A stretch of DNA of 64,000 bases, taken from NCBI GenBank assembly GCA_025201865.1, contig MU602698.1, positions 13,610 through 77,609 of the forward strand, read 5' to 3'. Shown piece after piece: positions 1-10,883 of the stretch. This stretch comes from Ramicandelaber brevisporus (Eukaryota > Kickxellomycota > Ramicandelaberales > Ramicandelaberaceae). The translations under genes and the position numbers were made by a program. The notes under the pieces are model-generated. The model searched no databases. It saw only the letters and a program-made list of their open reading frames with translations, and was not told where the DNA came from. The number at the start of each line of letters is the position of its first letter. Within the stretch, counting starts at the first letter, position 1.

Positions 1-52
1 TAAATGTAAATAGAGTGAATGAGCAATAAACTAATTAAAAAAGTAATAAAGA

Positions 53-3000
53 TTAGAAGTTTGACTTGAGCTCAATCTTCTTTGAAGCAGCCGAAGCGGT
101 AGATAGCTGCACATCGCCGCTGCTGGTGCCGAAATTAGAGCCGCCAGATGAACGGGCAGCATGGAGGCGAATGCTCTGCTCGAGAACCTGGCGAGCATCA
201 CCAGGCAAATTGGGCAGAACTGCTCTGAAAGCCGCAGCCGACTGGCCGAGTCGAAGCACGTGAGTGAGCACCAGAGTGTGCGCAGTGGACGCACGGGTTT
301 GAATGCCCTTGCGAACAACAACTTCGATCTCATTGTCTCCAGCATTGTCATCAAGACTGATAGGTGTGGCAGCAGCGACGGTTGGATTCAGTAGAGAGAC
401 CAGTGTCGGAATAGCAACGCCATACAGCAACGCGCGAGTCTGTTCGACTTTTTCGGTATCGGCAGGCGGAATCGCAGAAATTGTGCCATCGACAATATCA
501 ACTAGGGCTTGGCAGAGAAGCTTGCACTTTGCGGCGAATGCTGCAGTATGCTCGGCAACACCGTCAGCAATCATCAAGGAATCGGCCAAAGAGTCGCTAG
601 TCAGCACCGATTCGCCAGATGATTTGGCTTGCTCTGCCGCAGCAGAAGATGGTTTCGACGAGGTGGAAGTGTATGTGCGCAAATCCAAAATGGCAGATAC
701 GATGGCTGGCAAAGCATTACGACCGATCAGAGCCAGCAGCACACCGTGTGGGTCAACAACGCTTGATCCTTTGACACCAGTCACAGTCCAACCTGGCGCT
801 GTCGTCGACTTGGCCAGACGCTGCACAGCTTGAAGGGCGGCAGCGCTGACGGCCTTGTTCGGACAGCGAATGCACTGGACCAATCCGTCGACAAATGGAA
901 TCAACACAGTAGGGAGACTGAACGCAGCCTTGCTTGAGTGTGAAGCTAAAAGCGTGGTCAGGACTGAAATTGCCTGAGTCACACGACCGATGGCAGCGTT
1001 GTCAATGGGCGAGAGACGAGGCAGCGGACGCGGGCTCTGCGTGGCGGTGGAGGCTCGCAGATCATTGGCAGGCAGTTTGCTCAGAACTTCAGGCTTCAAC
1101 TGCGCGAGAAGACCTTTTACAAATGGGGTGATGCAGCTGCTGTTAATGGTGGACAGCACAGCATCAATGGTCTGAGCATCTAAGGAGCTTAGAGCCGTAG
1201 CCAGATCAATGGACAGCAGGGCATCAACTGACTTGAGCACAGTCAGCAGAGCAGGGCGAGAGAGCGGTGGCAGTTTGTTGCTACCAGAATCGACTAGAAC
1301 GCCAACTGTGAGCATTTGGATAGCCAACGAGTACAAATCAGACACCATTAGAGAGGGCAGTGGCTCCTTGGGCGAGAACTGGACAGCAACCTGGACGCAC
1401 GCAATCGCCAACTGAGAGATTACATTGACAGTGTCACAAATGACGACGGCGTCGGAAGTTGGCGCATCTTCACGGCCATCGTCCTGTGATTGCTGCTGCG
1501 TACGCTGAGGGGAAGCGTGGCCAGCGAGGGCAGCACGGGAGGTGGCGTGCATGTTGGGCAGAGTCAATTTGTGAACATGCAACAGACATGAGATCAGCAT
1601 CTGGAACTTGGTGTCAGGAGGAATGCGGCCAATGTCCAGTCCAATACGTCCAGCGAGAGCTGCAGCAGAATTGGTGGATGCTGGCACGGCGGAGATGGCC
1701 TCAGCAATGATGGCATCAAGGCCGTATACAGCCGAGAGTGTGTGAACAGCGTCAACAACAAGGCCATGAAGCATGGTAGCATCACTAGCATTGTGAGCAT
1801 CGGCAGCGGCGCTCAGCAGTCTAATCAAAGACTGCCATATTTCGTTGTAAACACCACCGCTACCGCCATCAATGCCAGCTGACTCAGAGGACGCGGGTAG
1901 AGTGCTTGCCGGAGAATGAAGAACGGCGTGGCCATATCCATCATACCGCAACAGTGTGCACAGGCATTCCACGGCAGCCATGATATCAGCTCCGAGCTGA
2001 TTACGCGCGGAGACACTTTGCTGCCCGCTGACAGTGAGAGAGTAACCATTCACGCTTGATACATTGGCAGCCGACGATGACGCATCAGAGAACGAGGAGA
2101 GCGGCACATCTTGCAGATACTGAACGCACTGCCCAAGAAGCAAGTTGAGGAACCAGCCGCACCCATCAGCACCGCTCTGTGAATCACTGTTTCCATTCAA
2201 CTCAGCCAGGTGTTGTGACGACGGAGTGAATGCAGATAAACCAGCAGCTTCACGGATGGCGCCAACCATGAGATGGTGCTTCGCCGAGAGAAGACGAGCG
2301 ACAGCAGCCGCAATCGGAATCCATTCACGAGCAAAGTAGCCAGCCAACAAACCCTTGATGGATCGAACGTACGAAGCTTGCAGGCCAAGAGCCAAGCCAA
2401 ATGCATCTCGGGTTGATTCGACAGCCAGAGCAACTGAGTCAGCATCGACAGAAACCAAGGCAGCGTCATGGAGAGCGCTGACCCACTGTGCACAGATCGG
2501 GGCTAGCTGCGGAATGACAAGTGTTTGCAAGTAGGCAAGTGGCTGCTGCATGACATCAGGGGATCCCATGGCAAGACCTGGTATCATTGCAGAATCACCA
2601 GTGGTATTGCACGCGAGGAACAGTCTAGCCCAGGCGCTCAACACACTGAGACGCACAATGACACTGGCGTGTGGAATCATCTCGGTCTGACCACCTGAGC
2701 CACCAGAGACACCCGAAGAGACACCAGTGTTGCCACTGGCAGAGCCCATACTCGAAGAAGCATTATTAGCAGCAGCGGCAGCGGCAAACCCGAGTCCAAT
2801 ACCCGAGGCGTCTGCTGTGCCGGATCCATGCAGCGCAGCCATCATTGGACGCATCACTCGAGCCAAAATAACGGGATCTTGGGTGATGCCGCTGGCCACA
2901 AAGTCAGCGCACAGATGGGTTGCAACAGCCTTCAAATCGGGGTCAACGGAGTCATCCTGGGCCATGGCAGGCACAAATGCAGATGTGACTTGAGCCTGGT

Positions 3001-6000
3001 ATTGATCAAGAATAGACACGCCGCGATAATCTGGATCCTCAACAGAAGCAAACACCTGAATAACACTGCGCAGCAAATTGAGGCCACCTCGGCGTAATTG
3101 AGCACTGTTGGCATTGGCAGCAGTGAATGCGATGCGAATCAAATCAGAGACGCGAGTCACAAGAGGCGGAACTTGGACCTCGTTTGATGCTGCATTAGCA
3201 ACACCGCTAGCACTGTCACTGTCACTGCCATCGTCGCTAAAGTCATCGTTCATATCAGACCGCGGGTTGAAGCCTCTGTTTCGATGTCCAAATCGATCAT
3301 CAGCTTCCTCATTGTCTTCATCATCATCATCATCGTCATCCCACTCTGAGCGACCACCTGCATGACCAGCGGCTGCACTCTGTCTCTGTTTCTGATCATG
3401 ACGACTCTTGATGTCAGCCAGCGATGCAGCAATGGATGGAGCATGTACTAACTTCTGAAGACAACTCAACACAAACAACTTGGTTTCATCGCCAAATGAC
3501 GTCCTTGAGAATAATTCAGCAGCGTCCGACTCAACAGCAGCGCGAATCTGACGCCTCAGAAGCTGATTATCGCCCGAAGAAGCTAGAGAATCAGAGAGTG
3601 TAGCATCATCTTCATTTCCAACAAACAGGAATGCAGCGTGGGATGATTGGATGGCTCCATCTGGACCAGCCTGCACATTGGCCGGTGTACCATCCTCAGC
3701 TGGCGAAGCATCGCTTGCGCTATTGCCAGAGCCACCAGCCGAAAAGATCATCCAAGCGAGATCCACCAGCTTGCCGGCATTTGTAACTGCCTTTGTAACT
3801 GCAGCAGCATGTGCGCTCGTAGTGGACATTGACTTTGATTGTGATGAAGGCAGTAATGTGCCCAGAAGCTGATCCAGAACAAGAGATATAGCAGAGCGCA
3901 AGCTATTCATACTCACTGGGTGTGCATTATATGCCACGAGGAGAGGAAGAGCAATGTTTTCACTGAGCCAGCTAGACAAAATTGATTCATGAGTTTTTGC
4001 CAGCTGGAGTAGACAGGAAGTGCTGGCTAGCCGAACTAGAGCATCATCAGCAACGCGTGGGTACACAGTGGCATCGGCAGCGGCAGCAGCGAGAGAGGCA
4101 CCAGGGCCAGAAGACAGTCGAGGACCTCCAGCAGCAGTACCGTTCTTGTTGATGTCAATTCCGAGATTAGACAAATAGCTGCTAATATTGGCTGCATCTG
4201 GAATGGAGCCACTGGACGAGGCGGCTGCAGCTCTAATAGCGCCGCGCAGTGTCAGAATAAGCTCGTCAACTGGCAAGTACCGATGAGCAAAAACAAGCAT
4301 TTGCATTGAGCAACGAATGTACTCGGCAACAACAGCTGGGCGGGAATCGAGGCGCAAATCTCTCATCATTACAATGCAGATTTGACGAGATCTGGTATCA
4401 ATCTGCATTTCAGGGCCAACTGCGCCAATCAGAGAGCACAAAACACGGCCAACGCCTTGTCTACAGTCGAATGAATCCAAATCATCATCAGCAGGAGTGT
4501 TCATTGCAATTCGCATGGCCTTTGTAACACTGCTACCGCCGCCAGCAGAGTCGTTACTTCCAGGGGATGCATCAGATGCGCCAAATGCAAATGGATAATC
4601 ATGAGCCTCACTCATTAGTAGTTTGGATATTCCAGCAAGAGTCATTTGCTTATAAGTGTCAAACATTACGCCTGCGGCATCGATGGCTACAGCCAGTGAA
4701 TAGAGAGCCCAGTTATGCAGTACAGGCTGGGTGTCTCTAGCCAGTGACAGCAATAGCACAACCACGCTTTGCAAATGAGCAGATGCAATCAGTGTGCCTG
4801 CATGTGAGTATATCGAGCCAAGAGCAAGGGCAACGCCTGAACGCGCAAGATGGTCTCTGTTGTGAATAGCCTGAACTGTCAGATGGTCAACCACTTGCGA
4901 GATAAATTTACGTGAGCTGCTTTGATCAGACAATACTCCCAGTGCCTCGCATGTAACAATACGCAATGACGCCGATTGATGAGATAATGTAAGCTTCAGC
5001 ACTTCAAATGTCACTGATGCGGTTTTATCTCCAATAGTTGAGCTGGCTGAGGAGTGTTTAAACTGCTGCAATGCTGCCAAAATAGCCAATACAATGTTAG
5101 ACTGGAGCGCTGTTCGCTTGGCTGATGTAAACTTCTGAATAGCTTGAGCTGCAGCTGCGCCACCAGAGCGCGAGCTACTGGACGACGACGACGACGATGA
5201 TGAATCAGTGCCTGCAGCCTGAGTAGCGAACATGGCTCTCAGTGCACCGAGGAACTCCTCAAGTGCTGCCATTTGGCGATTTTCATCAAGTGATCCTGCA
5301 AATAATCTGCCAAAGAACACAATTGCAGTGTCAACCAAGGCAGTTCGGACAGGGCGTGGCTCAGGCTGAGAGCGCGGGATGTGGATGACTGAGCCAGGCC
5401 CAATGGATACAGTGGCGGAGCTGTTTATAGTATCAATAGTCTCGCTATCAAGCATTGGAGTGGAGAACGTAGTGGGAGATGCCAAATAAACAAATGGATC
5501 ATAATGAAGCGAGCCAAGAACACTCCTGTCATATCCACAAAATGCAGTCTGTCCAATTCTGCCTGCATCTTCGGCCAGCAAGTCGCGTACAATCTCAATT
5601 GGAGCAACTCCATCATGGCCAACACTAACAGTAGAATTGCTAGTCTCCACATCAGAGTCGGCAAGTGGGCTGCTGCGGCGCAGAGTTTCGGCAACAAGGC
5701 TGGTTTGGCCAGATTCAACCTCGATAGACCACGGAGTGACGGATGGCAGCGAACGAGTCAAGGTTGGCGACTGAATCAAATCAAGAGTGAATCTAACCAG
5801 CGATGGCATCAGTTGCTCATAAACAGAGACAGGACGCAGCGCGAGGAAACACTGGATGAGTCGATACTTGACTCCGAGCAAGGCATCTGCAAACGGAGTT
5901 GAGCACGGCAGCAACAAATGGGCCAGAGTTGGTGGAGGTGAAGGCGAGGACCTTGTGCCCTGTAAGCTGCCTGCTCCACTAGTTGCATTGGAATCTCTAA

Positions 6001-8539
6001 ACACAGAAAGTGCAGCAGATCCAGCAGCATCAACAAAATGCAGCGCATTGCCAAGACAGGCCAAAACGGCTTTGCCAGTATCGACAGTGGCCAATGGGCC
6101 ACCACAGTGAGCCAAGAATAAATGCAGTGCAGCCAGAGCTGATTCCATGCTATGAAGGACATGCAGCGCATGCGGGTTGCAGGCATCCCGTACGAAACCA
6201 GCGGGAGAGCGCGGGAGAGCATCACGCCACAATGTTGTCCACGTGGATGCATGTGGACGACAAAAGTCGGGTCCAAGGCGAGTGAGAGCACCAACCAACA
6301 ACCATCCAACGCGGGCTTGAACGTTGGCCACTCGAACTGCTGCCAGCGCGTATCCACTGTTGCCAAAAGAAGGTGAGAGAGCGGCAGCTGAAGACGAGCC
6401 AAATTTCGATGTGCTTCCAGTGCCACTTGATCCGTAAGCCGACTTGAGGAGCTGCGTAGCAATAGACACAACCCACTCACACATTTCAAAATTGATGGCA
6501 AGCGGTCTGTCGGGAACTGAGCTGATGACAGCCACTACACCATGGGCATAGCCAATGCATCTACGAAGTGCATCCATTGATATCCCGCTGTTCGAGATAT
6601 TGGCAAGATCCTTCTGGAGCATGTTGAGCAATGGAGTCACCATACGTGGCAGCGAGGCTGGGACGGCCAGTGTTAGAACACGAAGAGCCCAGGCTGCGCC
6701 AAGTTGAATCGACTCTGAGGGATAGGCAAGCAGCGACATTAATGGTGCAGATGCTGAATCCTGAAGAGATACAGAGTGCCCACTAAGCTCACTCATTAGT
6801 GATGCCAGCTCAGCCAATGCAACGAGCACACCAGTCTCAGTCAGTGGAGTCAGTTCTGAAGCAGAGGCAGAAGTAGAAGCAGGGGCAGAGCTTGTTGATG
6901 TAGTCTTGCTTGCTGGGGTTCGAATCCATTGTACAAGTAGCTCTTGGCATGCCATAGTACGAGATTGATCAGAACCGAGACGCTTCCCAATACTGCCGCG
7001 CAAGATACGAGTACAAAGAACACGAACTGCGACTGACTCGGCAGCCGTCGGATTACTACTGTGTGAAGTAGACAGCGCCATATCCAATGCAGCCGGGGAG
7101 GATGTATCAAGTGTTTGATCATTTGAAGAGCTGCTGCTGCTGCTTGATGCGGCTGTGGCTGATTGCTGGAGTCTTGTGCCGGAAGCCAGATCCAATATGA
7201 TGTGTCGCAGGATGATTGGGTAGTTTACCTGAATAAATGTAGCGCCAAGAAGACCAAACAACAAGTCGTAGGTCTCAGCAACACCGACTCGCAGCTCTCG
7301 AGACGTGGTTGGGCGGGCAAATACTGTGGAAAGAACACGAAGCATGGAGACTAGCTGAAGCTGCTGAATGCGCGGTCTGACTGAAGATGCTCGAGAGGCA
7401 GCACGGGAGTTTGATGGTGCACTGCCGTCGTAATCGCGCTCGGAAACATCACGGTCATGCTGAGAGCCATCGGATCCAGAAGCGGCAGCAGCAGCAGAGT
7501 CATTCAAAAGCTGGATCTGCACCTGCTGGGTTGCACCCAATACACATGCAATCAAATGAGCGACACGTCTTCGTACAGCAACAATTGGCGTGTCAAGCAT
7601 GCGCAGTAGAGCCTGCAAAAGAGTCTCCATATCCGATGCAGGCGTGGTCGAACTCGCATTAACCGGTCCCATCAAATGCCCAGTGTTCAGAACGAGTGCC
7701 TCCAGAGCCTGCAGAGTTGAGATGGCAAGCAGCGGCTGCTTGTCTGTAAGCAGTCCACGCAGTACACGAGCGACATCTTTGACCTGGGCATCGGTCATGT
7801 TCGACGCGCCAGCCGCCGTGATCAGCTGGGCCAAGCAACGAGTGGCCTCAGTGCGCAAAAACAAGTTCTCGCTGCTTGATTTGACAATCTTGAGAACCTG
7901 GGTAATGATGTCTGGTGCTGAATCCAAGATACGGAATCCCAGTGCTGGTGCCAGCGATTCAAACAGCGCACCAATGCACTGCAAAGCTGCAATGCGATTC
8001 TCTTTGTGCAAGCGTGGAGAAACTCCAATGGTCTCAAGGAAACTGCTGCCGCTGATGCTGGCTGCGCTGGACTGAAGCTGCCCGCTGGTAGCTTGGAACT
8101 TGCCATCACCAGCAAGAATGCTCTGCAGATTAGTTAGCGTTGTAGCGATACCACGAGAATCCAGCCATGCGCCGCGGCCATAGGCTGTAACCAGACAACG
8201 CGCGAGATTATCACGAATGGCACGCGTTGGCCGAGGCTGAAGAAGGACGGCAATGTTGAGCAGATCGGCTTCGAGATGAGACCGCGCAGCATTCAGTGCA
8301 GCAGGCGATGCAGCTGATATTCTCTGGAGAAGAGCCGACAGGTGCTCAAAGAGGAAGAGCTCTTGCTCGCCGGCGTTTGGTAGACGCGCGAACCCGACGC
8401 GATCGAGCGTGAACCGCTGGATCACATTTTCAGCACCACCAGCACCACCACTGCCGCTGCTGCTGTTGTGAGGGATCGGGCTAGGGCTAGAGGCGCCTGC
8501 CATTGACTGTCGCGTCCCGACTGCTGTAGCCGCTGACAT
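53..8539 (-). CDS. LAA1: HEATR5/Laa1-type HEAT-repeat protein
   Basis: 2828-residue protein read in one uninterrupted frame. After a Ser/Gly-rich head (about residues 1-45) the N-terminus has the HEATR5/Laa1 pattern (FLFEHLSALLQRI, then a HEAT solenoid with the RDNLARCLVTAYGRG segment). Helical HEAT-like repeats continue to the C-terminus. In the family (yeast Laa1, animal HEATR5A/B) this protein binds the AP-1 clathrin adaptor and supports endosome-Golgi trafficking. That role is carried over from the family. At 2828 residues it is longer than the roughly 2000-residue yeast and human proteins. The extra length comes from low-complexity inserts: poly-Ser near residues 465 and 1115, and an Asp/Glu-rich tract near residue 1730. 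The start is the first Met of the frame, and the next gene upstream ends 212 bp away. Confidence 0.85.
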   Translation of the reverse strand: MSAATAVGTRQSMAGASSPSPIPHNSSSGSGGAGGAENVIQRFTLDRVGFARLPNAGEQELFLFEHLSALLQRISAASPAALNAARSHLEADLLNIAVLLQPRPTRAIRDNLARCLVTAYGRGAWLDSRGIATTLTNLQSILAGDGKFQATSGQLQSSAASISGSSFLETIGVSPRLHKENRIAALQCIGALFESLAPALGFRILDSAPDIITQVLKIVKSSSENLFLRTEATRCLAQLITAAGASNMTDAQVKDVARVLRGLLTDKQPLLAISTLQALEALVLNTGHLMGPVNASSTTPASDMETLLQALLRMLDTPIVAVRRRVAHLIACVLGATQQVQIQLLNDSAAAAASGSDGSQHDRDVSERDYDGSAPSNSRAASRASSVRPRIQQLQLVSMLRVLSTVFARPTTSRELRVGVAETYDLLFGLLGATFIQVNYPIILRHIILDLASGTRLQQSATAASSSSSSSSNDQTLDTSSPAALDMALSTSHSSNPTAAESVAVRVLCTRILRGSIGKRLGSDQSRTMACQELLVQWIRTPASKTTSTSSAPASTSASASELTPLTETGVLVALAELASLMSELSGHSVSLQDSASAPLMSLLAYPSESIQLGAAWALRVLTLAVPASLPRMVTPLLNMLQKDLANISNSGISMDALRRCIGYAHGVVAVISSVPDRPLAINFEMCEWVVSIATQLLKSAYGSSGTGSTSKFGSSSAAALSPSFGNSGYALAAVRVANVQARVGWLLVGALTRLGPDFCRPHASTWTTLWRDALPRSPAGFVRDACNPHALHVLHSMESALAALHLFLAHCGGPLATVDTGKAVLACLGNALHFVDAAGSAALSVFRDSNATSGAGSLQGTRSSPSPPPTLAHLLLPCSTPFADALLGVKYRLIQCFLALRPVSVYEQLMPSLVRFTLDLIQSPTLTRSLPSVTPWSIEVESGQTSLVAETLRRSSPLADSDVETSNSTVSVGHDGVAPIEIVRDLLAEDAGRIGQTAFCGYDRSVLGSLHYDPFVYLASPTTFSTPMLDSETIDTINSSATVSIGPGSVIHIPRSQPEPRPVRTALVDTAIVFFGRLFAGSLDENRQMAALEEFLGALRAMFATQAAGTDSSSSSSSSSSSRSGGAAAAQAIQKFTSAKRTALQSNIVLAILAALQQFKHSSASSTIGDKTASVTFEVLKLTLSHQSASLRIVTCEALGVLSDQSSSRKFISQVVDHLTVQAIHNRDHLARSGVALALGSIYSHAGTLIASAHLQSVVVLLLSLARDTQPVLHNWALYSLAVAIDAAGVMFDTYKQMTLAGISKLLMSEAHDYPFAFGASDASPGSNDSAGGGSSVTKAMRIAMNTPADDDLDSFDCRQGVGRVLCSLIGAVGPEMQIDTRSRQICIVMMRDLRLDSRPAVVAEYIRCSMQMLVFAHRYLPVDELILTLRGAIRAAAASSSGSIPDAANISSYLSNLGIDINKNGTAAGGPRLSSGPGASLAAAAADATVYPRVADDALVRLASTSCLLQLAKTHESILSSWLSENIALPLLVAYNAHPVSMNSLRSAISLVLDQLLGTLLPSSQSKSMSTTSAHAAAVTKAVTNAGKLVDLAWMIFSAGGSGNSASDASPAEDGTPANVQAGPDGAIQSSHAAFLFVGNEDDATLSDSLASSGDNQLLRRQIRAAVESDAAELFSRTSFGDETKLFVLSCLQKLVHAPSIAASLADIKSRHDQKQRQSAAAGHAGGRSEWDDDDDDDEDNEEADDRFGHRNRGFNPRSDMNDDFSDDGSDSDSASGVANAASNEVQVPPLVTRVSDLIRIAFTAANANSAQLRRGGLNLLRSVIQVFASVEDPDYRGVSILDQYQAQVTSAFVPAMAQDDSVDPDLKAVATHLCADFVASGITQDPVILARVMRPMMAALHGSGTADASGIGLGFAAAAAANNASSSMGSASGNTGVSSGVSGGSGGQTEMIPHASVIVRLSVLSAWARLFLACNTTGDSAMIPGLAMGSPDVMQQPLAYLQTLVIPQLAPICAQWVSALHDAALVSVDADSVALAVESTRDAFGLALGLQASYVRSIKGLLAGYFAREWIPIAAAVARLLSAKHHLMVGAIREAAGLSAFTPSSQHLAELNGNSDSQSGADGCGWFLNLLLGQCVQYLQDVPLSSFSDASSSAANVSSVNGYSLTVSGQQSVSARNQLGADIMAAVECLCTLLRYDGYGHAVLHSPASTLPASSESAGIDGGSGGVYNEIWQSLIRLLSAAADAHNASDATMLHGLVVDAVHTLSAVYGLDAIIAEAISAVPASTNSAAALAGRIGLDIGRIPPDTKFQMLISCLLHVHKLTLPNMHATSRAALAGHASPQRTQQQSQDDGREDAPTSDAVVICDTVNVISQLAIACVQVAVQFSPKEPLPSLMVSDLYSLAIQMLTVGVLVDSGSNKLPPLSRPALLTVLKSVDALLSIDLATALSSLDAQTIDAVLSTINSSCITPFVKGLLAQLKPEVLSKLPANDLRASTATQSPRPLPRLSPIDNAAIGRVTQAISVLTTLLASHSSKAAFSLPTVLIPFVDGLVQCIRCPNKAVSAAALQAVQRLAKSTTAPGWTVTGVKGSSVVDPHGVLLALIGRNALPAIVSAILDLRTYTSTSSKPSSAAAEQAKSSGESVLTSDSLADSLMIADGVAEHTAAFAAKCKLLCQALVDIVDGTISAIPPADTEKVEQTRALLYGVAIPTLVSLLNPTVAAATPISLDDNAGDNEIEVVVRKGIQTRASTAHTLVLTHVLRLGQSAAAFRAVLPNLPGDARQVLEQSIRLHAARSSGGSNFGTSSGDVQLSTASAASKKIELKSNF

Positions 8540-8751
8540 CTACAAGAAGAACCAAAAGAAGAAAAAGAAGAAATGAGTACGTGGAAAAAGTAATCGTTCA
8601 AAAAAGACAAGGCGATTAGGAAGCTGCAGCCGTGAACCAGAGACAGAGACAAAGTTTGCTCTGGAGGGAAAAAAAGAAAAAGCAAAAAGAAGAGTGTATG
8701 GCGGTGACCCTCGCCGTTTACTGCACTGTGGCGATGCGATCCATACTCAGG

Positions 8752-9831
8752 TTACCATTGAGAGGTACTGCCACCAGCCGCAGCACCAGCTCTTCCTTCT
8801 GCCATGCCGCCAGCAGCGCCAGGCGCTCCTCCGGCTGATCCAAACATCTGGTTTTGACTGATGCGATCCAGTTCGACCTGCAATGTGCCGAGCTTATCCT
8901 GCAAGCCGCGAATAGCCGTAATGAAGATTTCTTCCGGTCGCAGATGTCCAATAGTCTCGTATCCAATGTAGAACTTGTCGGGCACGGCATTCGGGTCGTA
9001 CGGTGCCTGGTGGCCATTGGCAGCACTGATGGCAGCTGGGTTTGTCGCACCGGCAGCACCGCCAGGCAATTGGGTGGCATGAATTTGGCCAAGCACAGAG
9101 TTTGGATCACCGCCAGCGCCACCCTCGGCGCCGGCCATCAACATGCCTACGGGCGGTTCTTCCTCACGAGCATTCTGACTGAGCGGCCACTCCTCCTGCT
9201 CATTCTTTTCAACCCAGTACACGGTGTGGCGCAGCTTGTTGTATGGATCGTACTCAAACTGCACTGCGCTCACCGGAATCCACTTTGCGTGGTCCTTGCC
9301 AACTCCCTTACGGGCGATGCAGTGCACCTTAAGCTCCTGCCCATATCGTAGCTTGGCAATCAAGATGCCGGTATCGTCGGGTCCACGCACAATCGGCTGG
9401 ACGTTCGGATCGCTGCTCACCAAATCTCTGCTCGTAACCTCCAATGTTCCGTCGTCGTTACATGTGGCATGCAATGTGATCACAACCGAGCACGCATTGC
9501 AATAATGAGTGCACATACAATCTCTCGAGTACTTCAAGTTGTCAACGCCGTGGCTGACCAGTGGAATCAAACCAAGACGGTGGGCGAGGAACTCGTCGGC
9601 CAGCATGGTGGTATTGACTTCGAACTGAACCAAATCGATCGCAATAGTGGGGACCTCGGCGATCATCATGCGACGAAGAGCGTTGGCAACGCTGAGGTCA
9701 GTGTTGGACAGAACAAAGTCGAGCTTCTTGTCAGTGAACTCACGGATCCTGACCTCAGGACCGCCAAGCGCACCACTGCCAGCTACGCCTCCACCGCCTC
9801 CACCAGCGCCAACAGCTCCATACCGATCCAT
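8752..9831 (-). CDS. RPB3: RNA polymerase II subunit RPB3
   Basis: 359-residue third-largest subunit of RNA polymerase II, which forms the alpha-like assembly platform with Rpb11 in the nucleus. Visible features are the conserved N-terminal alpha-like segment (VRIREFTDKKLDFVLSNTD, then LSVANALRRMMIAEVPT) and the Rpb3 zinc site C-x-C-x3-C-x2-C at residues 105, 107, 111 and 114. The tail is Gly/Ala-rich. The open frame continues 115 codons upstream, but that stretch runs into the divergent uroporphyrinogen synthase gene and a CTG-repeat leader and has no RPB3 homology, so the Met at 9831 (MDRYGAVG) is chosen. A Gly-rich stretch of about 15 residues precedes the conserved domain and is unusual for the family. 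Confidence 0.95.
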   Translation of the reverse strand: MDRYGAVGAGGGGGGVAGSGALGGPEVRIREFTDKKLDFVLSNTDLSVANALRRMMIAEVPTIAIDLVQFEVNTTMLADEFLAHRLGLIPLVSHGVDNLKYSRDCMCTHYCNACSVVITLHATCNDDGTLEVTSRDLVSSDPNVQPIVRGPDDTGILIAKLRYGQELKVHCIARKGVGKDHAKWIPVSAVQFEYDPYNKLRHTVYWVEKNEQEEWPLSQNAREEEPPVGMLMAGAEGGAGGDPNSVLGQIHATQLPGGAAGATNPAAISAANGHQAPYDPNAVPDKFYIGYETIGHLRPEEIFITAIRGLQDKLGTLQVELDRISQNQMFGSAGGAPGAAGGMAEGRAGAAAGGSTSQW

Positions 9832-9947
9832 TTCTTTTCTTGCTGATGTTGATGCTGCTGCTGCTGTTGCTGTTGTTGTTTTGTTTTTTGAAAAAAATCC
9901 AATCCCTTTGACAACAACCTTGACTCCCTCACTCCCCCTCAACAGCG
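9832..9947. promoter_or_regulatory. Shared divergent promoter region RPB3 / HEM4
   Basis: Only 116 bp separate the chosen start codons of RPB3 (minus) and the uroporphyrinogen-III synthase gene (plus), so both must be driven from this interval. It holds a CTG/GTT repeat stretch (about 9848-9888) and a pyrimidine-rich run next to the plus-strand gene. No TATA box was seen. Confidence 0.6.
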
Positions 9948-10883
9948 ATGAGGAGAATGGCGGACACGTTTGACGCGATCGTGCTGTTTCGAGAGTACAA
10001 CGAGATGTACGAGCAGGCGTTTGCTGCAGCTGGCGGTCTGCCTGTTCCAGTGTTCGTACCGGTTTTATCGACCGAGAATGTTCAATGCGATTCATCCGTG
10101 ATTGCCAAAACGAATCAGCACATTCGTGAGGGCAGAATTGCCGCAGTGGCTGTGACGAGCGCTCGAGCAGTGTCATCCATGCTCAGCCAGCATAGCCTTC
10201 TCTCGAGCGAATTGACTGAATCTGTCCCGTGGTATGCCGTTGGCAAGGCGACTGAACAAGCATGTAGGCAGCATGGTGTGCGGACAGTCAGAGGCGGCTC
10301 GGACACTGGCAACGCAAAGTCACTGGCTCAGTATATCGTCAATGACCTCCAAGATCATGAATCGATGAGGAGGATGCACTCGAGAGTATTGTTTCCATGC
10401 GGCGAAAAGCGACTGGATAACCTGCCTGCTACTCTCACATCTGCTGGCATAGCTGTCGATGACCTCATTGTTTACAAGACTGCTCCAAGTTCAACCATTG
10501 TCGCTGAACTTAGGCATGCACTCTCGCAAGCTTCATTGAGGAAAGGCAAATCGAAAGTTGCACTAGTCTTCTTCAGTCCGTCTGGATTCGAGGCTGTCGT
10601 GAGTGCTCTCAGCAACGAATCATCACTAAGAACATTGCAACTCATGGATCGCCTCACTAAATGGTTAGCAACGAATTGCATTGGCGCATTGACCAACGGC
10701 CGCGACAACAGCCATAGCGACAACCACAACGACGACGACAACAGTGTTGAAATTAGTTTTGGTTCAATTGGAGCAACCACAGCGGCGCATCTTCATGAAG
10801 TTCACGGAGTTGCTGTTCCTATTGTCGCGGCGAATCCAACTGCCGCCGACCTTGTTGCCGCCATTGAAAGTTGCTTGATATAG
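9948..10883 (+). CDS. HEM4: Uroporphyrinogen-III synthase (HemD/Hem4 family)
   Basis: 311-residue enzyme that cyclises hydroxymethylbilane to uroporphyrinogen III in haem biosynthesis, a cytosolic step. The two-lobed HemD fold is indicated by the N-terminal FREYNEMY segment, the VAVTSARAVSSML region, YAVGKATEQACRQHG, and the lobe-2 segments RVLFPCGEKRLDNLPATL and VYKTAPSS. C-terminal helices around VFFSPSGFEAV and ISFGSIGATTAAHLHE complete the domain. An Asp/Asn/Ser/His-rich insert of about 15 residues (near 10697-10740) interrupts lobe 1/2 sequence. An alternative start is at 9957 (MADTF), three codons downstream. Confidence 0.9.
   Translation: MRRMADTFDAIVLFREYNEMYEQAFAAAGGLPVPVFVPVLSTENVQCDSSVIAKTNQHIREGRIAAVAVTSARAVSSMLSQHSLLSSELTESVPWYAVGKATEQACRQHGVRTVRGGSDTGNAKSLAQYIVNDLQDHESMRRMHSRVLFPCGEKRLDNLPATLTSAGIAVDDLIVYKTAPSSTIVAELRHALSQASLRKGKSKVALVFFSPSGFEAVVSALSNESSLRTLQLMDRLTKWLATNCIGALTNGRDNSHSDNHNDDDNSVEISFGSIGATTAAHLHEVHGVAVPIVAANPTAADLVAAIESCLI

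Noticed and set aside
6917-6927. GGTTCGAATCC, a perfect tRNA B-box match
   Set aside because: It lies inside the HEATR5/Laa1 coding sequence, with no A box or cloverleaf around it.
9832-10176. N-terminal extension of the RPB3 frame
   Set aside because: 115 codons overlapping the divergent HEM4 gene without RPB3 homology; the Met at 9831 is the better start.
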